From assembly GCA_937929915.1 (NCBI GenBank), contig CALFUN010000011.1, forward strand, positions 1 through 64,000: a stretch of DNA of 64,000 nt, written 5' to 3'. The first letter of the stretch is position 1. The number at the start of each line of letters is the position of its first letter. Made by a program: the position numbers and the translations under genes. Below the pieces are notes generated by a model. The model saw only the letters and a list, made by a program, of their open reading frames with translations. It ran no database searches and was not told where the DNA came from. Origin of the DNA: an uncultured Caulobacterales bacterium. GTDB taxonomy: Bacteria > Pseudomonadota > Alphaproteobacteria > Caulobacterales > Maricaulaceae. Positions 22,907-32,408 of the stretch are shown here, one piece after another.

Positions 22907-24139
22907 TTAATATCCTAAAAGTTTAAGTGCGGCCAAAAGTTGCGGTTTTTCTGTACGAAATCCGCTTCGCACCCAAAGCGTTTCTAACGCCTTCATGGCT
23001 TTGCCCATTTGCGGGCCTTTTGGTACACCAAACTCTGACAAGTCTTTTCCGTCAATCGGAAAAACAGGCCGTGTCCAATTCAGCGCTAAATTCGCAAGCG
23101 ACATAAAGCGCGCAGCTTGGATGGGATCTTCCTCGCCTGCCGCCCGTAACCATGCACGGTCAACTACCACTTGCTTGCCTGACTGATATAGTGCCTTGAG
23201 CTGATCGCGCTCATCCATATCTGTAGAGAGCTGTGCATCATCATCGGCCCATGCGCGCAGGCGTTTCGTCTCGGCCTTTGACATTTTCAAGCGCTCACAC
23301 AGCAAAGTTATTTGCACCGAATCGCGCGCACCCATCGCCATTAGGCGCAAGAGCGGGTCAGGCGCGATATTCGCACGGGCTTCGAGCGCAATCAAACGCG
23401 ATAACCCATCAACATTACTAGCTTCGCGCAAAACTGTTTCTAAGATGTCATTGGTGAGCATAATGCGCGCCGCACGCGCGGGGTCTTTGGCGCAGAGAAG
23501 TTTTTTAATTTCACTCCAGACGCGTTCAACAGATAGCTGTTTTAGGCCCGCACGGTTTTCACGGCAAGCTTTTAGCGAAGCCGCATCAATTTTCTCTTGT
23601 CCGCCATAATGGGCGATAAACCGAAAGACCCGTAAAATACGAAGATAATCTTCACGCACACGCAAATCAGCCTCGCCAACAAAGCGAAATTTTTTTGTAG
23701 CAATATCAGAAAGCCCTTGCTCCGTTGGGTCATAAATTTGTCCGTCATAATCTGCGTAAAGCGCATTAACTGTAAGATCACGGCGCTGCGCATCTTTGGC
23801 CCAATCTTGGGTAAAGGACACAACTGCGCGGCGTCCATCTGTCTCAACATCTTCTCGCAAGCTTGTGATTTCAAATGGTTTTCTATCAATTACAGCCGTA
23901 ATGGTTCCGTGATCTATACCTGTCGGCACATATTTAACTCCCGCCTCACCTAAGGCTTTTGCGACAGCTTTAGGATCTAACTGCGTGGCCAAATCAATAT
24001 CGCCAACCTCCTCGCCCCAAAGCGCATTGCGCACACAGCCGCCGACAAAACGCATTGTGCCAGCGGGCAAGGCCGTAAATAAGGCTATAACGGCCTGACT
24101 GCGCATCCATTCATGCATTTCTGGGTTTAATCTATCCAT
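22907..24139 (-). CDS. cca: CCA tRNA nucleotidyltransferase
   Basis: This class II nucleotidyltransferase of 410 residues adds or repairs the 3' CCA end of tRNAs. The N-terminal catalytic head has MRFVGGCVRNALWGEEVGDIDLA, given here by its key residues G-G-x-VRNAL and the DID metal aspartates. ITSLREDVETDGR and QDWAKDAQRRDLTVNALY follow, with RRD as the nucleotide-recognition motif. RVREDYLRILRVFRFIAHYG marks the neck. The C-terminal part is helical and of the short alphaproteobacterial type. It abuts the Nudix gene (no gap) and the GST gene (2 bases). Confidence 0.94.
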   Translation of the reverse strand: MDRLNPEMHEWMRSQAVIALFTALPAGTMRFVGGCVRNALWGEEVGDIDLATQLDPKAVAKALGEAGVKYVPTGIDHGTITAVIDRKPFEITSLREDVETDGRRAVVSFTQDWAKDAQRRDLTVNALYADYDGQIYDPTEQGLSDIATKKFRFVGEADLRVREDYLRILRVFRFIAHYGGQEKIDAASLKACRENRAGLKQLSVERVWSEIKKLLCAKDPARAARIMLTNDILETVLREASNVDGLSRLIALEARANIAPDPLLRLMAMGARDSVQITLLCERLKMSKAETKRLRAWADDDAQLSTDMDERDQLKALYQSGKQVVVDRAWLRAAGEEDPIQAARFMSLANLALNWTRPVFPIDGKDLSEFGVPKGPQMGKAMKALETLWVRSGFRTEKPQLLAALKLLGY

Positions 24140-24799
24140 TTAATAATCCGCTTCAAAGACGCCAAGAACGCTGCGTTGATACAGCCGAAATATCACCATA
24201 GCTGTCATGCCCCAAATATTTCGGTAAACCCCATCTGGCCCTGTATAGGGCATATCTGTTAGCGCGATGTCTTGACCATTATAACGCACAATACGTTCAA
24301 CATGATTTTTCGCATCCATCAAAAATTCAAGCGGGACTTCAAACACATCATCAACCTCACGCGCATCTGGAATGATTTTGGCTTGCGCAGATATAAGACC
24401 GACAAAAGGCGTGACACGATATTCACTCACCGCATTGAAAGACCGCAATCGCCCAATAATGCCTATATGACGTGCGTTAACGCCAATTTCTTCTTCGGTT
24501 TCGCGCAAAGCCGTTTGCATAATGCTCTCCCCCGCTTCGCGCTTACCGCCAGGAAAGGCAATTTGTCCGGGATGAGACGGCATTGTCTCTGGACGCTGCG
24601 TGAGGATAACATGCCAGATTGGCTTCCCGCCAAGCTCACGCTTGACCAACGGCACCAAGACAGACGCCATGCGCTGCCCATCGCGTTTAACTTGGTCTGC
24701 CCCATCTGAAATTTTCGGCGGCAGTAAAGCCTGACGAATGTTCATAATTGTCGGATCTTGGCGCGAGTCTGTCAAAAGTGAGTCATGAAAAGGCATCAT
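24140..24799 (-). CDS. CoA pyrophosphatase-type Nudix hydrolase
   Basis: This 219-residue protein has a complete Nudix box, GKREAGES followed by REteEEIGV (Gx5Ex7REUxEExGU), at about residues 80-102. The preceding LTQRPETMPSHPGQIAFPGG matches the CoA-specific subgroup (LTxRSxxMxxHxGQxxFPGG). It probably hydrolyses CoA or acyl-CoA to phosphopantetheine and 3',5'-ADP. The N terminus is not homologous beyond the start of the domain. It lies between DUF1285 and cca in a conserved alphaproteobacterial order. Confidence 0.88.
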   Translation of the reverse strand: MMPFHDSLLTDSRQDPTIMNIRQALLPPKISDGADQVKRDGQRMASVLVPLVKRELGGKPIWHVILTQRPETMPSHPGQIAFPGGKREAGESIMQTALRETEEEIGVNARHIGIIGRLRSFNAVSEYRVTPFVGLISAQAKIIPDAREVDDVFEVPLEFLMDAKNHVERIVRYNGQDIALTDMPYTGPDGVYRNIWGMTAMVIFRLYQRSVLGVFEADY

Positions 24800-24806
24800 A
24801 TTAATT

Positions 24807-25484
24807 TTAGCTGCCCTGTGTATTATCTAAATGTGTGTTGTCTAAATGTGTGCTGTCTAAATGCGCGCCTTCAGGGCCAAGCGGGAAAAATTCACCGCCT
24901 GCGTAAACACCTAATTGCGGAGCCGTTTTCCCCTCGCGCTGAACCGCCAACTCGACAAGCTCATAAAACACAGGCCGCGACAAAGCTGCTTCGAGCCGTC
25001 CGCGTATTGTCACATATGGCGCAGGTTCAAGCGTGACAGGATCCGTTTCAACGCGAATAAGGTTCCCTGCCCCCGCTTCAACCACTTCTCCTAAATTCGT
25101 TGTAAAAAATAAGCGTTGCTGATCACCGTTATTTTGAACATCTACGCGCGTGGCGATAAAATGGGCGCGCTCAACCTTTATGCCGATTTTTTCAACGGGC
25201 GTAACAAGATAAGTGCGGCCATCGTCGTCTTTACGCAAAATCGACGCGAATAATTCCACCAAAGGGCGGCGGGTTATCATTGTTCCGTCATGCCACCATG
25301 TTCCATCAGATTTTATGACCATATCCATTTCGCCGCAATAAGGCGGATTCCAGCGCTCTACAGGACGTTGTCCATCACCGGTCTCTTCTAAAGCCTTCAT
25401 CAAGTCGCGGAGTGAAAAATCATGCCTCTTCACATCATTGTGTGTCTCACTCTTACTGTCATTTAACCTGTTTTCTGTAGACAT
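24807..25484 (-). CDS. DUF1285 family protein
   Basis: This 225-residue soluble protein has the DUF1285 signature: the N-terminal PPYCGEMDMVIKSDGTWWHDG stretch (key residues CGEMDMVI and WWHDG), ITRRPLVELFASILRKD, YLVTPVEKIGIKVE and YVTIRGRLEAALSRPVFYELV. The family folds as paired cold-shock-like beta domains and its role is unknown. The C-terminal 18 residues are an added repeat of HLDST/HLDNT units that the family lacks. The gene is the first of the minus-strand series running to apt and is divergent from moxR across 85 bases. Confidence 0.85.
   Translation of the reverse strand: MSTENRLNDSKSETHNDVKRHDFSLRDLMKALEETGDGQRPVERWNPPYCGEMDMVIKSDGTWWHDGTMITRRPLVELFASILRKDDDGRTYLVTPVEKIGIKVERAHFIATRVDVQNNGDQQRLFFTTNLGEVVEAGAGNLIRVETDPVTLEPAPYVTIRGRLEAALSRPVFYELVELAVQREGKTAPQLGVYAGGEFFPLGPEGAHLDSTHLDNTHLDNTQGS
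24817..24861 (-). repeat. three 15-bp tandem units at the end of the DUF1285 gene
   Basis: Three 15-base units (TGTGTATTATCTAAA, TGTGTGTTGTCTAAA, TGTGTGCTGTCTAAA) encode the repeated HLDST/HLDNT/HLDNT tail of the DUF1285 protein on the minus strand. The units are a multiple of three bases, so slippage would alter length without breaking the frame. Confidence 0.85.
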
Positions 25485-25569
25485 GGCTATCTTAGGCTTT
25501 CAAGGCTGTGCTAGAGTGATTACAACAAGCTGATATTCTCATCAGAATCACTGATATGGACTTTTACTT

Positions 25570-26574
25570 ATGAGCCGAGCCGACATGCAAGACATTCCTA
25601 AAAATATAGAAACCGCTGCGGCAAAAGCAAGTGCAAGCCTTATGCAAGCCAAAACAAATATTGGTGCAGTGGTTTACGGTCAAGACCATGTTGTTGATTT
25701 AGCCATTGCCGCCATCTTATCAGGCGGTCATGCCTTATTAGTCGGTGTACCGGGTCTGGCCAAAACACTATTGGTCGAAACGCTTGGCACAGTTTTAGGG
25801 TTATCGGATAAACGTATCCAGTTCACACCTGACCTTATGCCTGCCGATATTGTCGGCTCTGAAGTTTTAGAAGAAGACGCCAAAGGCAAACGCTCATTTC
25901 GGTTCATTCCCGGCCCCGTCTTTACGCAGCTTCTAATGGCCGATGAGATTAACCGCGCCTCGCCGCGCACGCAATCTGCCTTGCTGCAAGCCATGCAAGA
26001 AAAATTTGTTACGGTGGCCGGCGAAATGCACGCGCTCCCCAAACCTTTTCATGTATTAGCCACGCAAAACCCGATTGAGCAAGAAGGCACGTACCCTTTG
26101 CCTGAAGCCCAACTTGACCGTTTTCTTTTCCAAATTGATGTTGGCTTCCCAACTCTTGATACAGAACGCGATATCCTCGTCGCGACAACGGGTATAAATG
26201 ACGCTAAAGCCAAAAAGGCCATTACAGCAAAGCAGCTTATCGAGATGCAAAAACTTGTGCGTCAGCTCCCTGTGAGTGAAGGTGTGCTTAAAGCAATTTT
26301 GACATTGGTGCGCGAAGCGCGTCCTGACCAGACCACGCTCGACACTATTCGCGAAAATGTCGCTTGGGGACCAGGCCCGCGGGCTGGACAAGCTTTGATG
26401 CTCGCGACACGTGCCAAAGCTCTTATTGAAGGCCGTCTATCGCCCTCTATTGATGATGTCATTGAGCTAGCTGGCCCTGTCCTAAAACACCGCATGGCCC
26501 TATCTTTTGCAGCGCGGGCCGAAGGCCAGACCATTACCCAAACGATTGATATGTTAAAAACCCATATTCGCTAA
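25570..26574 (+). CDS. MoxR family AAA+ ATPase
   Basis: This 334-residue AAA+ protein has Walker A in GVPGLAKTLL (about residue 60), the MoxR block RIQFTPDLMPADIVGSEVLE and Walker B in LLMADEINRASPRTQSALLQAMQE. The sensor 1 region is VLATQNPIEQEGTYPLPEAQ, followed by the C-terminal lid domain. MoxR proteins act with VWA- and DUF58-domain partners, probably as chaperones in metal insertion, envelope stress or respiratory complex maturation. It is first in an operon with DUF58, DUF4159 and a VWA membrane protein, 18 bases ahead of DUF58. Confidence 0.92.
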   Translation: MSRADMQDIPKNIETAAAKASASLMQAKTNIGAVVYGQDHVVDLAIAAILSGGHALLVGVPGLAKTLLVETLGTVLGLSDKRIQFTPDLMPADIVGSEVLEEDAKGKRSFRFIPGPVFTQLLMADEINRASPRTQSALLQAMQEKFVTVAGEMHALPKPFHVLATQNPIEQEGTYPLPEAQLDRFLFQIDVGFPTLDTERDILVATTGINDAKAKKAITAKQLIEMQKLVRQLPVSEGVLKAILTLVREARPDQTTLDTIRENVAWGPGPRAGQALMLATRAKALIEGRLSPSIDDVIELAGPVLKHRMALSFAARAEGQTITQTIDMLKTHIR

Positions 26575-26592
26575 AAGGCGCCTTAAAAGAAT

Positions 26593-27477
26593 ATGCCCGT
26601 TCAAACCTTATCACACACAGAGCTGCGCAATGATGCAGAACGCCTTGCAGGCGGTTTCCCAGCCTTGCTGGCCCAAGCTGAACGCGTAGCCTCTATTGTT
26701 GCCTCTGGCGTACATGGCCGCCGCCGCCCGGGGCAAGGCGAGACATTTTGGCAATATCGCAATTATCACAGCTCCGATGCAGCCACACAAATTGACTGGC
26801 GGCGTTCTGCACGCGGCGATCAAGTCTTTGTTCGCGATAATGAATGGGAAGCGGCCAATAGTATTTATTTCTGGCGCGATGGTCATGACGGTATGACATG
26901 GTCATCGAGTAAAAAACTCCCACTTAAAGCTGATCGTGCCAGTGTTTTAACACTCGCCTTAGCGAGCCTTCTTATGCGCGCAGGTGAGCGCTGTGCCATT
27001 ATTGGCGAAACAGATAGGCCGCGCGCAGGCCGTATCGGCTTTGAGCGTTTATCTATGCGCCTTGCTGCCTCAAAAGGCCACACAGACATGCTAGGCGCAA
27101 AAATTGCGCCTCATGCCAAAATGGTCATTACGTCTGACTTCCTAGAAAAACCTGATGTGTGGCGCGAGCGCCTTGCACGCCTCTCTGGCCGTCCTGTTAG
27201 CGGTGTCTTGCTTCATATTATCGACCCTGCCGAAGAAAGCTTCCCTTATAAAGGCCGCCTAGAGCTACGCATTCCGGGCATGACTAAAGCTGCGCCCTTC
27301 ATTCTAGGCCGCGCGGAAAACGCACAAGACAGATACCAAGCCAAATTTAAAGCCCATTGCAGCGCGATAGACGATATAGCGCGCCGCTTGGGTTGGACAC
27401 TTATTCGTCACCGCACAGATGCCCCCGCCACACAGGCCCTCACCGCCCTTTACCTTGCTTTATCAGGTGATATGTGA
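26593..27477 (+). CDS. DUF58 domain-containing protein
   Basis: This 294-residue protein has no membrane segments. The DUF58 signature is VHGRRRPGQGETFWQYR followed by TQIDWRRSARGDQVFVRD, with the family core near residues 38-75. The remainder resembles a von Willebrand A-like fold; the usual MIDAS Asp-x-Ser-x-Ser is not evident (FWRDGHDGM stands nearby). It is thought to work with the MoxR ATPase encoded just upstream. Its last four bases overlap the GTG start of the DUF4159 gene, so translation is coupled. Confidence 0.88.
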   Translation: MPVQTLSHTELRNDAERLAGGFPALLAQAERVASIVASGVHGRRRPGQGETFWQYRNYHSSDAATQIDWRRSARGDQVFVRDNEWEAANSIYFWRDGHDGMTWSSSKKLPLKADRASVLTLALASLLMRAGERCAIIGETDRPRAGRIGFERLSMRLAASKGHTDMLGAKIAPHAKMVITSDFLEKPDVWRERLARLSGRPVSGVLLHIIDPAEESFPYKGRLELRIPGMTKAAPFILGRAENAQDRYQAKFKAHCSAIDDIARRLGWTLIRHRTDAPATQALTALYLALSGDM

Positions 27478-30200
27478 GCTTTGGGAGTTTAACATTACTC
27501 GCGCCATTAACGCTGCTTGGCCTCATCGCTCTGCCGATTATTTGGTGGATTATGCGGATCAGCCCGCCGCAACCACGCCGCCAAGCTTTCCCGCCCTTGC
27601 GGATTTTACAAGACATAGAGGCCGATGAGCAAACCCCTGATAAAACCCCGCTATGGCTTTTATTATTTCGACTTTTACTCGGTGCATTAATTGTCTTTGC
27701 TCTGGCCAAACCTGTCTTTCAAGCCAAAGACGTTACCAGCGCCAAACCGCTCACGCTTATCCTTGACCAAAGCGTCACAGCCGCGCCGATTTGGAATGAT
27801 ATTATCGCAGATGCAGAAAGCCGCGCACGCGATGCGCGCCGTAGCAATTTAGACATACGCCTTATCGCAAGCGGGGAGACTTATGAAAGCTTGCCTGCAT
27901 TTGCACCCGCACAAAACGCGCTTGATGCGCTAAAAACCTTACAGCCTTTGGCCTATCATGTCGGCGAAGAAAATTACGGCGCGCTTTTAGATAATAACGC
28001 ACAGCGAAATACAGATATTGTTTGGCTGACCTCTGGGATTAGCTCTGATAATCCTGAAGCCTTAAATGGGTCAGGCGCGCTCATTATTAAGCCCGATCTA
28101 TCAACGCTGGTTTTACCTGCAAATGTGCGCGAAACTGCGCAAGGGTTCGAAAGTGATTGGTACCGGCCCAGCTCAAGCGGGACGCAAGTTGTGACAATCG
28201 AAGCGATTGGCGCAGATAGTTCCGTTATCGCCTCCCAGCCGCTCACATTCGCGCTGGGTCAAACTCTGGGCACCGTGAGTTTTTCTTTGCCTGCACAGCT
28301 ACGCGCCCGCGTTGCACGTATTCGCGCTGCCGGTATTCGATCGGCTGCATCGATGAAATTACTTGATGATAGTTTTGGTCGCCCGATTGTTGGCGTTTTA
28401 ACCCCAGCAGCCGATACCTCTAGCCCGCTTTTAACAGAGCCATTTTACGCCAAACAAGCTCTGCTGCCTTATGCAGATATTTTCGAAGGAGATGAGGCAA
28501 CATTACTCGCGCTTGATCCGTCCATTATCGTCATGCCCGACAGTATGAAAAGTGATAGCGAAGCCATGATCGAATATGTCCAAACAGGCGGCATGGTTGT
28601 ACGCTTTGCAGGCCCGCGCTTGGCAAAACGTGTTGATGATTTACTACCCGTACGCTTGCGCTCTGGCGGGCGCGCGATTGGCGGTGCGCTGGCATGGGAA
28701 GAGCCGCAGCGCCTTGCAGCCTTTTCCCAAGACAGCCCATTTTTTGGCCTTTCCATCCCGCAAGATGTCACCGTTTCAAAACAAGTTATGGCCGAGCCGG
28801 GCATCGAAACAGATCGCAAAACATGGGCAAGACTCGAAGATGGTTCCCCGATTGTGACGACAGATGTTTTAGGTCAAGGCCGCGTCATTCTATATCATGT
28901 CACAGCAGGGCCAGAATGGTCTAATCTTGCGATTAACGGGCTTTACGTTGAAATGCTACGCCGTCTTTTACCCTTGGCGAAAGGCCGCGCGCCTGTACAA
29001 ACGCAAGGCGAAGCAGATTGGATATTAGACCGCACTATGGACGCATTTGGTAATTTCACCTCTCCGCCTGCCGATGCGCAAATTTTGAAAGATGCTGATT
29101 TTGCAACAGCTCGGGCCAGTGCCAAAATCTATCCTGGCTATTACCGCCAAGGCACACGGCAGCGTAGCTTACAGCCTATTTCCAATCCCGAATCCATGGC
29201 AATGATAAAATTACCCAGCGGGACAAAGACAGGTAAATTCGGCGCAGAAAAAACCGCATCATTTACAGGCTTGCTTCTGGCTATTGGCGCAGGACTTTTA
29301 GCCCTAGATGCGTTTTTCGCATTATTTATGTCTGGCAGATTACGCTATTTAATACCTGCAAAATTATCCGGGCGGCGTGTATTTGCTAGCCTAATTGTCA
29401 TCACCCTCATTGGCATCACGCTCCCCCAAGCCAGCGCGCAGGAGCAAGACGCGGCGCGTATCATAGAAGCCGCGCGCGGATTACATCTGGCCTATGTTGA
29501 AACGGGAGATAGCCGCCGTGATCGTTTAACACAGACAGCCTTAGAAAGCTTGAAACGACAATTAAATGCACGCACAACGATTGAACCTGAAGGCGTTCAC
29601 GGCGTGCAGCCTGATGCAGATGGTTTGCATCTTTATCCTTTTTTATTTTGGTCTATCCGCCGCGACACACCTGCTCTTACGCCCGAAGCGGCTGCAAACT
29701 TAAATAGCTATATGGCTGCAGGCGGAACGATTATTTTTGACACAGCCGATGAAGGCGACCGTGCCCTGCGCGCTGGCGCGCCTCACCCGGGCCTTACGCG
29801 TGTCACAGAAGGGCTGGACATCCCTGCCCTGACCACAATTCCTGAAGATCATGTGCTGACAAAATCTTATTACCTCTTGCAAGTCTTTCCCGGCCGCTGG
29901 GCCAACGGGCCTGTCTATGTGCAATCTGGCGACAGAAATGGCGGCGGGCGCGATGGGGTTAGCCCTGTCATTATCGGCTCTCAAGATTGGGCTGCGGCTT
30001 GGGCCATAGACCCTGATGCGGGCGCTGTTGTCGATCTAAATAATGACATTCCGCGCCAACGCGAAATGGCTATTCGGTTCGGGATTAACATCACCATGTA
30101 CGCGCTTGCGGGGAATTATAAAGCCGACCAAGTTCATGCCGCCGAGCTTGTCAAACGTATCGGCAATAACCGCCTGACCGATCCGTCTGTGGATCCGTAA
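27474..30200 (+). CDS. BatA/DUF4159 domain membrane protein
   Basis: This 908-residue protein starts at GTG and overlaps DUF58 by 4 bases. The N-terminal aerotolerance (BatA) region has two membrane helices, about residues 5-25 and 59-79, with WWIMRISPPQPRR between. A large periplasmic part to about residue 590 includes a glutamine-amidotransferase-like segment (LVLPANVRETAQGFESDWY, VQTGGMVVRFAGPRLAKR). Two more helices follow near 596-616 and 640-660. The C-terminal DUF4159 domain carries FLFWSIRRDTPALT and AAGGTIIFDTADEGDRA. The domain order is typical of alphaproteobacterial moxR operons. The biochemical role is unknown. Confidence 0.88.
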   Translation: MSFGSLTLLAPLTLLGLIALPIIWWIMRISPPQPRRQAFPPLRILQDIEADEQTPDKTPLWLLLFRLLLGALIVFALAKPVFQAKDVTSAKPLTLILDQSVTAAPIWNDIIADAESRARDARRSNLDIRLIASGETYESLPAFAPAQNALDALKTLQPLAYHVGEENYGALLDNNAQRNTDIVWLTSGISSDNPEALNGSGALIIKPDLSTLVLPANVRETAQGFESDWYRPSSSGTQVVTIEAIGADSSVIASQPLTFALGQTLGTVSFSLPAQLRARVARIRAAGIRSAASMKLLDDSFGRPIVGVLTPAADTSSPLLTEPFYAKQALLPYADIFEGDEATLLALDPSIIVMPDSMKSDSEAMIEYVQTGGMVVRFAGPRLAKRVDDLLPVRLRSGGRAIGGALAWEEPQRLAAFSQDSPFFGLSIPQDVTVSKQVMAEPGIETDRKTWARLEDGSPIVTTDVLGQGRVILYHVTAGPEWSNLAINGLYVEMLRRLLPLAKGRAPVQTQGEADWILDRTMDAFGNFTSPPADAQILKDADFATARASAKIYPGYYRQGTRQRSLQPISNPESMAMIKLPSGTKTGKFGAEKTASFTGLLLAIGAGLLALDAFFALFMSGRLRYLIPAKLSGRRVFASLIVITLIGITLPQASAQEQDAARIIEAARGLHLAYVETGDSRRDRLTQTALESLKRQLNARTTIEPEGVHGVQPDADGLHLYPFLFWSIRRDTPALTPEAAANLNSYMAAGGTIIFDTADEGDRALRAGAPHPGLTRVTEGLDIPALTTIPEDHVLTKSYYLLQVFPGRWANGPVYVQSGDRNGGGRDGVSPVIIGSQDWAAAWAIDPDAGAVVDLNNDIPRQREMAIRFGINITMYALAGNYKADQVHAAELVKRIGNNRLTDPSVDP

Positions 30201-30222
30201 AAGAAAGCATGACACAGTCAAC

Positions 30223-32316
30223 ATGAAAGAGCTTTTCCAAAATATCGCCTTTGACCCCCTTATCAGCTCTCCTTTGCTGATAGGATTGGCGGCGCTCTTA
30301 TTTATCGCGGCTCTGGCCGCGGGCATTGGCCGTTTAAAAAGTTATTTCGCACGGCTTGTGGCAGGTCTTTTTTTAATTCTGGCGATCATGAATCCTCAAG
30401 CCGTTGATGAAGATAGAGAGGCTCTGCCTGATACAGTTCTGATCCTGACAGACGCGTCTGAATCCATGCAAATCGGGCAGCGCGCAGCCATTGCGAGCGC
30501 TATTGAGACAGAACTTCAAAGTGAATTAAGCGCCGCGCCTGACCTCGATGTCATCACAGTTAAAGTCCCGCCAAATACAAGCGGAACCAATATCGCAAAA
30601 GCGCTCACTGACGGCCTAGCGACTATCCCGAAATCACGGCTTGCAGGCGTTATCGCCCTCACAGATGGCAGAGCCCATGACATTACAGATGAAACCGCTA
30701 AAATATTACCAGAGGGCATTCCTTTTCATGCTCTTATTATTGGGGATGAAACGGCAAGAGATCGCCGTATAACAGCCATTAAGTCTCCAAAATTTGGGGT
30801 TGTTGGCGAACAAGCTGAATTTGAATTACAGGTTGATGATCCCGGTTTTGAAGGCGAGCGGGCGCGCATTGAGGTAAAATTAAACGGCACACTCAAAGCT
30901 CGTTTCCCGATCACTATTGGCAATCCTGTTTCTATCCCGCTCGAAATTGAACGCCGAGGAAGCAATACAGTTGAAATGAGCGTAACAGCCGTTGAGGGTG
31001 AATTAACACTCAATAATAATCTATTTGTCTCTGAAATTTCTGGGGTACGTGACAGATTACGCGTTTTACTCATTACAGGTGAGCCGCATAATGGCGGACG
31101 GGCTTGGCGGAATTTGCTTAAATCTGACCCAGCTTTAGACCTTGTTCAATTTACGATTTTAACCGTGCCGGGTGTCAAAATCCGCAATGCCAAATCTACG
31201 GAATTATCGCTCATTCAATTCCCAACGCGTCAATTATTCGAAGAAAAACTTGACGAATTTGACCTGATAATTTTCGACCAATATGAACGCCGCTCCTTTC
31301 CATTACGTAGCGGGCGTAGACAGCCCAACATCCTGCCGCAATATTACCAAAACCTAGCCCGCTATGTCGAAAAAGGTGGCGGCCTACTTCTTGCAACTGG
31401 CCCAGCTTTTGCGGGCCAAGGCAGCCTCTATAGAACGCCTCTTGTCAGCATATTGCCGAGCCGTCCAAATGGCGAAATCATTGATGAAACCTTCAGACCG
31501 AAACTCAATGAAAAAGGTACACGCCATCCGATTACAGCCTCCTTCGCAGGCGAAACAGCCGAAAATTGGGGCCATTGGTACAGAGCCATCGACAATGACC
31601 CCATTAGTGGTGATGTGTTAATGGACGGCCCTGATGGCGCGCCTTTATTTGTCATTGATACCGTCGGACAAGGCCGTGTTGCCATGCTTATGTCCGACCA
31701 AGCATGGCTTTGGGCCAAAGGTCATGATGGCGGCGGGCCTTATCGCGAAATGTTTCGCCGTACCGCCCATTGGCTGATGGGTGAACCTGATCTGGATGCT
31801 GAAGTACTGCGGGCTGTGAGTGAAGATGGGCGTCTTAAAATTGAACGCCGGTCTTTAAATGATGTGACAGGCCCGCTCACTGTCATCTACCCGAACGGAA
31901 CACAAGCCGTTGCGAGTTTTGACCAAGCTGCAGATGGCAGTTATCGCGCAGAACTGCCCTTACGCGGTCAAGGCGCTTATCGCCTCCAACATGGGCGGCT
32001 CTCATCCATCACAGCCATCGGCGCACTTAATCCGCGCGAATATGCGCAGCTCCTACCAACACAAGACATATTGGCGCCCCTCGCAAACGCGACAGGCGGG
32101 GCCATCACCGCATTAGGGCTAGACGCTGCCAAAGTCCCGACAATACGCCGCGTAAACGCTGGGAGGAAAACAGCTGGCCGTGATTGGATTGGACTTATCG
32201 CCCATCAAAATTACACCGTCACACAAAGCCGCCGCACGCCCCTTGCGCCCGGAATTTTATTTTTCATGCTATTCTTTATTTTCTTAGCATGGGCTTGGCG
32301 CAAAGAAGGGCAATAA
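30223..32316 (+). CDS. VWA-like membrane protein of the moxR operon
   Basis: This 697-residue membrane protein has two N-terminal helices at about residues 15-33 and 40-60. A VWA-like domain follows, with VLILTDASESMQIGQ; DASES matches the MIDAS DxSxS metal site, and later GVIALTDGRAHDI supplies the second loop. From about residue 270 a glutamine-amidotransferase-like domain appears (VLLITGEPHNGGRAWRNLL, YVEKGGGLLLATGPAFAGQG). A C-terminal helix near residues 675-693 is followed by a short basic tail. It lies 22 bases after the DUF4159 gene. It probably assembles with the MoxR, DUF58 and DUF4159 products at the inner membrane. Confidence 0.82.
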   Translation: MKELFQNIAFDPLISSPLLIGLAALLFIAALAAGIGRLKSYFARLVAGLFLILAIMNPQAVDEDREALPDTVLILTDASESMQIGQRAAIASAIETELQSELSAAPDLDVITVKVPPNTSGTNIAKALTDGLATIPKSRLAGVIALTDGRAHDITDETAKILPEGIPFHALIIGDETARDRRITAIKSPKFGVVGEQAEFELQVDDPGFEGERARIEVKLNGTLKARFPITIGNPVSIPLEIERRGSNTVEMSVTAVEGELTLNNNLFVSEISGVRDRLRVLLITGEPHNGGRAWRNLLKSDPALDLVQFTILTVPGVKIRNAKSTELSLIQFPTRQLFEEKLDEFDLIIFDQYERRSFPLRSGRRQPNILPQYYQNLARYVEKGGGLLLATGPAFAGQGSLYRTPLVSILPSRPNGEIIDETFRPKLNEKGTRHPITASFAGETAENWGHWYRAIDNDPISGDVLMDGPDGAPLFVIDTVGQGRVAMLMSDQAWLWAKGHDGGGPYREMFRRTAHWLMGEPDLDAEVLRAVSEDGRLKIERRSLNDVTGPLTVIYPNGTQAVASFDQAADGSYRAELPLRGQGAYRLQHGRLSSITAIGALNPREYAQLLPTQDILAPLANATGGAITALGLDAAKVPTIRRVNAGRKTAGRDWIGLIAHQNYTVTQSRRTPLAPGILFFMLFFIFLAWAWRKEGQ

Positions 32317-32408
32317 CCTCAGAGCTCGCTATTTTTTAAGGGTATATGAAAATTCAGACTTTGTTCAATATATTTAGATACAATTTGAGATGAACTAAAA
32401 GGGTTTTC

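Noticed and set aside
24817-24861. Short CRISPR-like array
   Set aside because: The units are contiguous, in frame and without spacers; they are coding microsatellite-like repeats.
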